This document shows positions 36,864-46,321 of a stretch of DNA of 64,000 nucleotides, in pieces. How positions within the stretch are numbered: position 1 is the stretch's first letter; each line of letters begins with the position of its first letter. The DNA lies in the NCBI GenBank assembly GCA_026874595.1, contig CM049306.1, forward strand, positions 17,629,019 to 17,693,018, given 5' to 3'. The position numbers and the translations under genes are program-made. Below the pieces are notes generated by a model that was not told the DNA's origin, ran no database searches, and saw only the letters and a program-made list of their open reading frames with translations. The DNA comes from Sipunculus nudus (lineage: Eukaryota; Annelida; Sipuncula; Golfingiida; Sipunculidae).

Positions 36864-37795
36864 TGACTATACTAAACAAAACTGTATATTTAACAAACAA
36901 GAATTCAAAAGCTTAATGCACAATAAAACTGTCTTAGAACTTGGGAGTCATGAAGGAAAGAATGAAACTGTTAATGGTACACAGAACTGTGTTTGTTATA
37001 TAAAATTATACAAAATCATGTTAATTTAAATGTACATAAAGAATGTATCTCATCTATATTTGTTTTTGGCTGACATTTTTATCTAGATCACCTTTCACAA
37101 TATCTTTAAGACTAAATACTTAAAAACACTGACGTAACATTTTTAAACCAGAGGCAACTGTTTCAAAATTCAAGTTACAATTATGAGTTGTCACAAACCT
37201 TGAAAACCAACCTTTACTTTAGTACTGCACTTGGCTGCTTCATGATATTCAGATGCTACCTGAGCCAAAACTAGTCCCATCAGAATTTAAAGTTTCCAAA
37301 TCTGATTTTTTTTTTGGTGCCTGTTCATCCTTTCTCTCAGAGGAGGAAGCAATCCAGGCAGAGGTCATAAGGTACCAAGTAATTGACCTATCCATAAACT
37401 CTATGCAACCTAATACGCATATTCATTCAATGAATAAACATAAGCATGGGACTAAGGAGCAACAATCAGGTGATCTTAAACATTGTAAAGCTTCAATCAT
37501 CTGGCAAAAACAAAATTTTGCATAATTTGACAGAGCTCTGTCAAACAGAACATGTGTAGTCTGTAAATACTACCAGTACCTATGTCGACATGTTTTCCGG
37601 GATATTTTATTATACGAAGGAGACAGTATAAAAAGTTTCTGGGCTATAGGTTGCGGGAACCATTCCTCTGACTACCGAGTGAATAATAATGTCTTACCTG
37701 GAACATAATTCGTATTGGACATATAATCCAATATATATTGCTACACAGTTCATATATGACTGCGATATAGTAAACAATGGTCAGGTGATACAAGT
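36864..37795. other. Uncharacterised intronic DNA
   Basis: No recognised gene, repeat end or RNA. Confidence 0.5.
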
Positions 37796-37798
37796 TGA

Positions 37799-37846
37799 TG
37801 ACGTCAGTTAATACAACGTCATGCTCCATCACCCTTTGTGACGTCA
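37799..37846. promoter_or_regulatory. Two perfect cAMP-response elements (TGACGTCA)
   Basis: TGACGTCA occurs at 37799-37806 and 37839-37846, with a half site ACGTCA at 37816. The position 3.4 kb upstream of the GPCR on its strand makes it a candidate promoter region for a 5' noncoding exon. No TATA box or start site could be pinned down. Confidence 0.3.
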
Positions 37847-39921
37847 TTATTATGTTACAATAAGTTCTCGCTACAACGGGAATGGAAGTCTATATGTGTA
37901 GGAGCGTTTTAGGGGCTTATTGTAATAAGTTAAAAGGGCGGAGCAATTTGGCTGTGGTGGATAGGTCAATTGATCATTCTACATTGTGTGCTGTGCATGA
38001 CCAGCACCCATTCATATCCTGGAAAAAGGATGTTCCCTTGTGGTACAAACCGTGGTTGGGAAGTTTTAAAACAAAGAGTGGTCCAGATGGGTTTTGAAAA
38101 CAAGTCTGGCACCCTGACAATGCCTTGCTCAACTTCTTCCTTTATAATTGCTCTAATAAAATCCTTGATGACAAGGTCATGAACTTCAAGAAATGATTTG
38201 GGGAGTATATGCATTCAGTAGCTTTGGCAGCCTTTGTTACTACAGTCACAAAGACCAATATGTCTCTCCCCACCCAATGGACCAAATTTGAGGAAAATAC
38301 AAGGGCACCACAAAGCTGAACATCCCCTCGCATGGGAAAATAATCATATGGGATTTATTACACAAGTCATACCATCTGTCTGTCTGTCCGGAACATAGCC
38401 TTGACCTTTGACCCTGTGATCTCAAAATCTGTCTAAAGGTCTTCATCTAGATGTAGGGGAGCCATATGTGAAAGATGAAAGGTTTAGGTGAAATGGTTTG
38501 GCTTAAAATTGATCCACAAGGCAATTCTAGCCGGACTTATGGAATGACGGACGAAAAGACTTTGTTGCTAGGGGAAAATAAGCAATTGCAAAATATCCAG
38601 TATTTACAGAAATCACATATTTTAACAGGGTTGACCTTAAAGATCAAGGTCACAAACTTTGAACTTCTCTGAGAACTTTGTTTAAACAGTTGAACTTGGT
38701 GTATAAAACTGGAAGGAAAAACTATGTTGTATCTCTAAAGGTGACTTAGAAAGTCAAAATTTTATTTTTTTTAACCTGTTAAAGACCTTGGATGAAATTA
38801 CTGTGTATCAAATCTGAGGAAGACAGGTGGTATTTCAAAATTTTCCACAGATTTTACCTTAAATATCAAGGTCAAAGTCCCTAATTTTCCAACTTGTCTG
38901 AAGTCTTGAAAGAAACCACTGGTAAGTCAACTTTGAGGAAAAGATATCTAATACTTCAAAAGTTATGGGATTCAAAATGTCCTAGATTTTCACAGATCTG
39001 ATCTTCAGGATCAATCCCTGGACTGAAAACACATAATCAGGATGCTTTACCGGATCAATCTAGTTTTCTTTTCATCTTTTTTTAAGAAGGATAATTTTAT
39101 CCACTTAGCTCTGATGGTATGGCTGTCTGGCTCACTCAGTAAATCAGCTGGCTTTGTTACTGTTTGTTTGTAATACTGCTCTAACTGGTATTACTTGGGC
39201 TTAGCAGGCTCTGCAGTGTGCTACAAATTTATCCAGTTTTTCATTCCTACGAGATATATTTCAATAGTTTAATGCCTTTTAATTAGCTTATCTGATGCCT
39301 TTTAAGATTACACAATAGAATGTTTCCTTTTATCTTCAAAATACTCAACTATAGCAGCTTCACTTTATACAAATCCATCTAATTATTGGCCACAACAGAT
39401 TAATCCCACACAAAAGTGCTCCACAAAATACCTCACACTTAACAAGTTCACTAAGCAAGTATTACCTTGATAAAAGTAGGTGATTGCACCAATAGAAAAA
39501 CCAGCAACTCAAAAGGCAGTAAGCCTCCAAAGGGAAGTGTTGTTAGATGTTCTCAACTTACAACAGGGGCTGAGGACATTTAAGTCCTATTATCACAGGG
39601 AAGATTATCTCTAAGGTGCAGGATAGCCACGGGATGTTTCAAAGTTTTACACATTACTGTCTAAAATGTTTCTCTTTAAACATTACATATATTTTTTACT
39701 TAAAGTAATTATAATACATGAAATTATTTAATAATGAATTCCTGATCTGCCTTTGGTTTGGATAAGATTCTAAGTGCCGAACCTGTTATCTACACAAGCT
39801 GTTTACTGTACCAAGATATACTATGAAAGAAAAATTAAATAAACCTCTAATTCCACTAAAAGAGAAAATTAAACTTATGTAGTTCAAGTGAGTTTAGTTC
39901 ATACAGCTAACATTAGAATAT
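37847..39921. other. Uncharacterised; family F-like core at 38585-39010
   Basis: 38585-39010 carries 'gaccttaaagatcaaggtcac' and 'aaatctgaggaagacaggtgg' units like family F, without termini. 38200-38340 has 'aatatgtctctccccacc' resembling an F left end. Overlapping ORFs on both strands at 37880-38215 were not recognised. 39011-39921 shows nothing. Confidence 0.45.
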
Positions 39922-40077
39922 GTTACGGGGTGACATAAAAGTTGACTGAACTGTCTCGTTAGTGAAGCTTGCTTTGCTAGCGAAGCAGTTGGTACGCCGG
40001 ACTTGTGCGCCACCAACATGGGTTCGAATCCGGGATCAACCCAATATTTTTTCCATGAGCAATTTGTCTTTGTAACA
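39922..40077 (+). mobile_element. Short element with tRNA-like body and inverted ends, copy 1
   Basis: It begins TGTTACGGGGTGACAT and ends TTTGTAACA, so the tips are short inverted repeats. Inside are an A-box-like TAGCGAAGCAGTTGG (39978-39992) and an exact B box GGTTCGAATCC (40021-40031) at normal spacing. The surrounding arms do not complete a tRNA cloverleaf. It could be a tRNA-derived SINE or a MITE that carries a tRNA-like Pol III promoter. Confidence 0.7.
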
Positions 40078-40194
40078 AATGGGGACCCTTAAACGTGATG
40101 GCAAACTTTGTGGCCCAGGGAATAAGCTCACTAAAGTGTGACTCCTATGATAATTAATCTTGTTCTGATAGCAGAATGCTCTTAAGAGGGGTTG

Positions 40195-40354
40195 TGTTAC
40201 GGGATGACATTAAAGCAGACCGAACTGTCTCGTTAGTGAAGCTTGCTTTGCTAGCAAAGCAGTTGGTACGCCAGAATTGTGTGCCATCCTTATGGGTTCA
40301 AATCCAAGATCAGCCCAATATGTTTTCCCCTGAAAAAAATTTGTCTTTGTAACA
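40195..40354 (+). mobile_element. Short element with tRNA-like body, copy 2
   Basis: Same layout, TGTTAC to GTAACA, in direct orientation 118 bp after copy 1. The B box is GGTTCAAATCC (40295-40305), with one change. The pair stands just before the putative GPCR leader. Confidence 0.7.
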
Positions 40355-40437
40355 AATAACAGAAACTAATTTTAGCAAGTGCTCATGATGCCGGTGGTTA
40401 ACACACCCCTAATAATACTGATGCTGTTTGTTTCAGA

Positions 40438-41219
40438 TATCCGCCATGCTTAGACTCCTACATGGACAATGAAGTCCCTGCAGTATCTCCATCAACTAGA
40501 TTACTACAGTTTCTCCATCTACTAGAGTACTACAGTGTCTCCAACAACTAGAGTACTACAGTGTCTCCATCAACTAGAGTATTACAGTGTCAGCATCAAC
40601 TGAGTACTACAGTGTCTGCAACATTTAGAGTACTACTGAGTCTCCATCAACTAGAGCACTACAGTGTCTCCACCAGCGAGAGTATTACAGTGTCTCAAAC
40701 AACTAGAGTACTACAGTATCTCCAATAACTAGAGTACTACAGTGTCTCCAAAAACTAGAGTACTACAGTGTCTTTAAGTACTAGAATTCTAGTGACTTTA
40801 ATAAACACTTTTTAACAGGGTCTCCAAAAACTAGAGTAATACAGAGTCTCTAACAACTAGAGTACTACAGTGTCTCCAACAACTAGAGTACTACAGTGTC
40901 TTTAAGAATTCTAGTGACTTTAATAAACACATTTTAACAGGGTCTTCAACAACTAGAGTACTACAGTATCTCTATCAGACAGAGTTCTGCAGTTCAACAG
41001 CCAAAGTTTTTGATAATCTATGAAATCTGGATATGGGATGATCCATATGGAAAATGGGTTATTTGGATCATCTTTTATATTTTTTTTGTGATAAAGGAAA
41101 AATCTGAAGACACAAGAAGATACTGCATTCTTAATGCCAGCACTGTCTGTGGGTACTACAAAGAGCACTTGATACAGTTAAATACTCTACAACACAAAAA
41201 GTAGTCAATAGTGAACAAT
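40438..41219 (+). other. Putative 5' leader exon of the GPCR, containing a minisatellite
   Basis: A pyrimidine-rich tract with TGTTTGTTTCAG ending at 40437 is a plausible acceptor. No convincing upstream coding ATG runs into the receptor frame, and TAG at 41202-41204 closes the frame. This stretch would thus be a noncoding leader of about 780 nt. It is inference from splice signals only; transcript data are lacking. Confidence 0.35.
40488..40985 (+). repeat. ~26 bp minisatellite (CTAGAGTACTACAGTGTCTC units)
   Basis: About 18 imperfect copies of a unit reading roughly CTAGAGTACTACAGTGTCTC plus CAACAA. They are interrupted twice by 'ttctagtgactttaataaacacattttaacagg' blocks (about 40785-40820 and 40908-40942). 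The array sits in the putative GPCR leader. Confidence 0.9.
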
Positions 41220-42257
41220 ATGAACAATACGACAGGGCAGACAGCAGAGGAAACCTGGCATGCACAGCAGAGGAAAATTGGACGAATAATTGAACTGACA
41301 GGGGCAGTTCTATTGCTGGTATTTGGTTTTATATTAAACATGGGTGCTATACTTATCATAAAAAGAAAGAGGAAGAAATTCTCTTGGCATGAAAAATTCA
41401 TCATAGTTTTGCTGGGTTTGAACTTGAGTCTGTGTTTGCTAATACTTCCTCTACAAATTGCGATAAAAGCTAGTGAGCGAGTGCTTGGTGTTGTGACTTG
41501 CCGGCTCTATGCATTTGCCTTTTTCTTTGTCCAGGGGACTACCATATTTAATCTGCTCATGTTGACTGTGCATAGATATATGAAAATTGTGCACACTGAT
41601 ATGGCCAGCAGGATAGAAGCCACACAAGCCTATCTTATTATAACAATTATAGCCTGGATAATCATCACACTGATACTGTTACCTCCGTCACTCAAAATTG
41701 GAGCTGAATTTGGTTTCAATGCCATTTCGCATGCATGCACATTTGTTGGAAAGCACAGCATCTTGTACAGGAACTTAGTGTATTCCTTCACTATTGGTAT
41801 ACCACTTGTGGTGATGATTACTTGTTACTTACATATCTACATCACGGTACGGAGACAAAATCGTAAAATGATCACACATCAAACTGAATCGCATCAAAAT
41901 CCTCAGGCTAAGCGAAGAAGAAAACGAGAGCTAGATATTACAAAGACAACAGTTCTTATCTGTGCAACATACATTATTGGGTTTGTCCCCCTGGTCATAT
42001 GCTCAGCAATGGGAATGGCTTTGAAAAATCCAGTAGTACAAGCCTTGGCAAGTACACTAGCACTAGTTCACTGTATCATTAATCCTTTAATCTATGTCCA
42101 CAGCAGCTACAAACAGGTGCTCAATACAATTAGAAATATATGCCCTTGTACCAGTAAAGTTACAGAAATAGAAGAGTTATCCATAGAGCCATCCATAGTG
42201 GGTACCAGAGCTGCTGTGCCACCCAATCATGAGATTCAAACTGTGACAAACACATAA
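41220..42257 (+). CDS. Class A (rhodopsin-like) GPCR, orphan, 345 aa
   Basis: A single-exon 7TM receptor at the cell surface. The start is the ATG at 41220. An upstream GTG at 41211 is in frame but is not a eukaryotic start, and TAG at 41202 closes the frame. Residue numbers from that ATG: N-glycosylation sequon NNT at 2-4; TM1 about 26-48; TM2 60-82; conserved ECL1/TM3 Cys94; TM3 ends HRY (118-120) instead of DRY; Trp146 in TM4; ECL2 Cys173; Pro195 in TM5; basic loop 3 (KRRRKRE); TM6 GFVP (254-257) instead of CWxP; TM7 NPLIY (288-292); Cys308/Cys310 for possible palmitoylation. The position of the usual TM2 Asp aligns with Leu73. The TM3-ICL2 style vaguely recalls melatonin/GPR84/Tre1-type receptors, but the ligand cannot be named. 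It lies inside the NCKIPSD intron on the opposite strand. Confidence 0.9.
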   Translation: MNNTTGQTAEETWHAQQRKIGRIIELTGAVLLLVFGFILNMGAILIIKRKRKKFSWHEKFIIVLLGLNLSLCLLILPLQIAIKASERVLGVVTCRLYAFAFFFVQGTTIFNLLMLTVHRYMKIVHTDMASRIEATQAYLIITIIAWIIITLILLPPSLKIGAEFGFNAISHACTFVGKHSILYRNLVYSFTIGIPLVVMITCYLHIYITVRRQNRKMITHQTESHQNPQAKRRRKRELDITKTTVLICATYIIGFVPLVICSAMGMALKNPVVQALASTLALVHCIINPLIYVHSSYKQVLNTIRNICPCTSKVTEIEELSIEPSIVGTRAAVPPNHEIQTVTNT

Positions 42258-42931
42258 CTATGGTGCTGTAACCAGACCTGATGCTGATTCTTTTGGCCAA
42301 TCATGGATTTCCTAGCAAAATATTGAGAGGGTTGAGTAACCTTAAATTTACTGTGATTGGCTGATAGTCAGAGCAGCCAAAATAATCTGTCTATTATGTA
42401 CATTGTATTTCCTTGGAAATACCAGGGCTGGGGTTTCCAAAGATACTATGAGTAATGCAAGTAAATTATGATTTGTCATTACATTAGTGCTAACATAAGT
42501 TGATTTCTCATTTCCAATTGATAAGTAAACTACTTAAAACTGAAGGGTGAGGTTTATCAAAATTCAGCCTTAAAAAGGTTTATCAAAATTCAGCCTAAAA
42601 AAAAGTCCAATTGTAGTGTGTCATAAATTTGTGTCTAACAGTCAAGTACAGTGGCACGGCATATGCTTCTATTACTGTCTAAAGACAATGCCAAGAGAGC
42701 CAGCCACATGTTAACAGAAGATTTATCTGATAAATCTATGCCACACTCTCATTTCATAACTGGTACTGCTGTGTGTTGCTAGTTTGCTACATTGGGCACA
42801 GTGGGCTACAGTATATGATTGGCTCACACTTGGCAGATACAGAAACTGCTTAACAGTGTATGTAATGAAAGACCTGGATGGAATTATATTAGTTGAACTT
42901 TTATGTATAAAGTGCCTCCACACTGAAAACT

Positions 42932-42933
<2 letters not shown>
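42258..42933 (+). other. GPCR 3' flank
   Basis: No clear AATAAA close to the stop. A tandem duplication of 'ggtttatcaaaattcagcct' lies at about 42551-42596. The 3' UTR extent cannot be defined from sequence. Confidence 0.4.

Positions 42934-43001
<68 letters not shown>
42934..43001. repeat. (AT)n microsatellite
   Basis: About 34 uninterrupted AT dinucleotides. The flanking open frames are by-products. Confidence 0.98.
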
Positions 43002-43003
<2 letters not shown>

Positions 43004-43141
43004 TGTGTGACACAGTATAGCTTGTCTTTTGATATGTAAGTCACCAGGACTGGTTTAGCGATCAGTTTAGTGATCAGTGGTGATCACAAGCAGAGATGCA
43101 TAAACTATATAAGCAGCAGAGAGTGTGTTGTGCATTAGATC

Positions 43142-43860
43142 TGCAGTGTACTCTTCATGAAGCAATGTCATTGCAGTGTACTCTCCATGAAGCAGTGTCA
43201 CTGCAGTGTACTCTTCGTGAAGCAATGTCATTGCAGTGTACTCTTCATGAAGCAATGTCATTGCAGTGTACTCTCCATGAAGCAGTGTCACTGCAGTGTA
43301 CTCTTCATGAAGCAATGTCATTGCAGTGTACTCTTCATGAAGCAATGTCATTGCAGTGTAATCTTCATGAAGCAGTGTCATTGCAGTGTACTCTTCATGA
43401 AGCAATGTCATTGCAGTGTACTCTTCATGAAGCAGTGTCACTGCAGTGTACTCTTCATGAAGCAGTGTCACTGCAGTGTACTCTTCATGAAGCAGTGTCA
43501 TTGCAGTGAACTCTTCATGAAGCAATGTCATTGTAGTGTACTCTTCATGAAGCAGTGTCACTGCAATGTACTCTTCATGAAGCAATGTCATTGCAGTGTA
43601 CTCTTCATGAAGCAATGTCATTGCAGTGTACTCTTCATGAAGCAGTGTCACTGCAGTGTACTCTTCATGAAGCAATGTCATTGCAGTGTACTTTTCATGA
43701 AGCAATGTCATTGCAGTGTACTCTTCATGAAGCAATGTCATTGCAGTGTACTCTTCATGAAGCAATGTCATTGCAGTGTACTCTTCATGAAGCAATGTCA
43801 TTGCAGTGTACTCTCCATGAAGCAGTGTCACTGCAGTGTACTCTTCACGAAGCAGTGTTA
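43142..43860. repeat. 30 bp satellite array, 24 units
   Basis: The unit is GTGTACTCTTCATGAAGCAA plus TGTCATTGCA, about 24 copies in exact 30 bp register. Because 30 is a multiple of three and the unit lacks stops in several frames, long ORFs exist on both strands (minus 43990-43067 with a ten-residue EEYTAMTLLH repeat; plus 43157-43861). No start context, splice or domain supports translation. Units come in two linked forms, CAATGTCATTG and CAGTGTCACTG. Confidence 0.95.
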
Positions 43861-44405
43861 ACATCACAAACACAAAGGTGACTATTAACATGTGATAGGT
43901 GCTGCTGTGGATGAACTTGTAATACAAAGAAAGAGATGTGTATTTGAATGTATTTCTCACACTCAGTGAAAAATTGGTGCTGATTGTCATTCATACTTAT
44001 ATGTATAACCCAACTGGATTGTAATATGGATAAGTAAATGGCACTTGTAGGTGCTTGCTTATTTGTAATACTTGATAAATACAATTATTTTACTAGATTT
44101 GCTATGTTTTATGCTCTGTGTAGAATATCTTGGGATTTTATGCAAGCTGAGACACATATAGGAACAGTTAATTCTTGTCTAACTCTGACAGACACAAGCA
44201 ACTCCATATGCCACACGAGTCAACCTTGACCGGTGACCCATTAAGCTTGGTATGGCCTTAAAGTATTTGAAGGAAATAAAAAACAAGGGCCTAGAGACCC
44301 AAGTAGTACCTCACCATATGCTTAACTAGGAAAATATGGGATCAATGATGCCCTTATATCCTGAAACCTTGGCAAGAACCCTTTCTTAATTCACAATACA
44401 TACAT
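43861..44405. other. Uncharacterised intronic DNA
   Basis: Nothing recognised between the satellite and the family B copy. Confidence 0.5.
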
Positions 44406-46305
44406 AACAAGGGACCCATGGGTCACAGCGCTCAGCTGAAGTTTGAAATTTTTACCAAATGCAAAAATATGAAAATATTCTATTGTCATGTTTTTCATTT
44501 ATATAAGCATATGAGAAGCTGAGAGGAAACTGGCCCTCCTACTTGGTTATAGTAAAGTTCTAAATATATGATTGCAAACTAATACTCTGACAAGACTGTC
44601 ATGAAGAAAAACAGTAACAGTTTTGAGATAATGTGATGCATATGAAAAATTTACAGATGGACAGGCAAGTGGACAGAATGGACTAATACCTTTATTTCAC
44701 TTTCAAGAGAATAATGCATTTAAGTTTATATATAAGTCTATTTTTTTAGCATATCCACTTTTTCCATTAATAGTTTTTATCAGATTCATTTTTTTATTTA
44801 CAAGTTTTATAAATTTGTAATAAAAAAACCTGAAAATATAAGTTAAAATATTAGAATTCTAAGTTGCAATCATTATATATCCAGAGTGTGGCTCATATTG
44901 GGTCATATTATGCATACACATCTATTTTATTATTTTAAAAACACAAATGTTTAAACTGAATTTAAAAGAAAATAATGCCACAACATGGCATCTACAAGAT
45001 TATTCCTTGAATCACTATTAACAAGTTTTGCACATTGGAGTTTTCAGTACATGCTTAATTTTATTCATTGAAATGAAATAAAATATTCAGTAAATTTGAT
45101 AAAATAAAAACATCTTTTCAAATAAAGTATACACACTGTTGGTTGAATGAGGAACAAACAATATCATTGTGCTAATTACTATCTCATATTTATTACTGGA
45201 ATTAATATTCAATTTCACACCTGGGGACGTTTTTACTCTTCTGAAGTAAGGAATTACTTATCTGATGAACATCCACACTTTCATAGCAATACACCACTTT
45301 GTGGACACAATTAAATACGCACTTAAATCACTGTAACCCTGGTGGTACATACAAAATCTAAAATGTAGCATAGCCAAGAATAAAATAAAATTCAGAAAAT
45401 TATAACATTCATCTAGTTAATGCACCATCTGGGGGGGGGGGGGGCGAGTGCAGGGCAGAGGGGAAGCCTGCTAGTAGTGGCCAAGCTGAGCCAAGGCAAG
45501 CTGCCTGGGGTGGGTTACATAATGCAAGTGAAGGCTGTACTACTAGGTGGGCTAGATGTAAACAACACTTGACATAGTGTATGGAATCCTGAATAAAAGC
45601 TGCTCTTTTCAATCAATTCCTTTGAAATTTCAGATTTTAAAAGATTAAATCCTTATGTATGTATGTTGTGAAAATTATATCGACAGTGCTAACAGGGAAA
45701 AAACATGCCATTGCCAAAGTTGGACAAAATTTAAGGTACTGATTTTTAATTTATGCTAATAACTTGACAAATTTGCAAAATTCAGATCTAATTTTGGGTA
45801 AACAAATGAATCTTGATTAAATAAAGTTATATTCCTGAAAAAATGTCTCCAGTTTCAGCAATTCTCATGTTAGGTGAGTAAACATATTTCCTGATTTTTT
45901 AAAAATTGCATTATATTTGGGCCCATAACTTCAAAATTATACACAATACTGACCTAATTTTTGGTATATTCATAGAAAATCTATGGAAGTATATGAATAC
46001 TAAATATGATCAAAAACAGATCAGTGGTTTTGATATTAGGCAGCCTTGAAGTGTAAATATGGCTTTTTTTATGGAAAACAGAAGTTTTTCCTTAATATCT
46101 TGAAGGAACAAAGTCCTAATGACCCAATTTTCGGTATGGTAGGAGATTTTGGAGACATCTAATGGTATGCACAGTTTTGGATTCGTAGGTCCAACGCTTT
46201 TAAAACGTGCCCTGTTAACGGATGGCCGGCCGGACTGCAGGACAGACGGACGAGGGACAAAGGACCACGACTATAGCTCAGATGACTTATAGTCAGCTGA
46301 GCTAA
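44406..46305 (+). mobile_element. Family B element, copy 4
   Basis: AACAAG (44406), GGACCCATGGGTCA, GCTCAGCTGA. The 3' part has a GGCCGGCCGGACTGCAGGACAGACGG-like tract (about 46224-46252) and the hairpin CTATAGCTCAGATGACT / AGTCAGCTGAGCTA. It is a close relative of 3845-5167; the segment 44873-45388 has no counterpart there. A G-run at about 45431-45443 matches the G-run of copy 1. Confidence 0.85.
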
Positions 46306-46321
46306 TAAAAACTGGTTTAAA

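Noticed and set aside
37882-38215. Overlapping ORFs on both strands as a small gene
   Set aside because: Neither strand shows a recognisable domain or splice context; kept only as uncharacterised.
39970-40050. Functional tRNA gene
   Set aside because: A and B boxes are present but acceptor and anticodon arms do not pair into a cloverleaf; three diverged copies share non-tRNA flanks.
41010-41204. Upstream reading frame before the GPCR as a uORF or first exon
   Set aside because: It begins with TTG, has no in-frame ATG and ends at TAG 41202-41204.
41211-41213. GTG as the start of the GPCR
   Set aside because: GTG is not used as a nuclear start in animals. The in-frame ATG at 41220 keeps a normal N-terminus with a glycosylation sequon.
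43142-43860. CRISPR-like direct repeat array
   Set aside because: Repeats are contiguous without unique spacers, and the window is animal nuclear DNA.
43067-43990. 307-codon minus-strand ORF (and plus-strand ORFs) across the 30 bp satellite
   Set aside because: Open only because the unit is 30 bp and lacks stops; several frames on both strands are equally open and there is no start context, domain or splice support.
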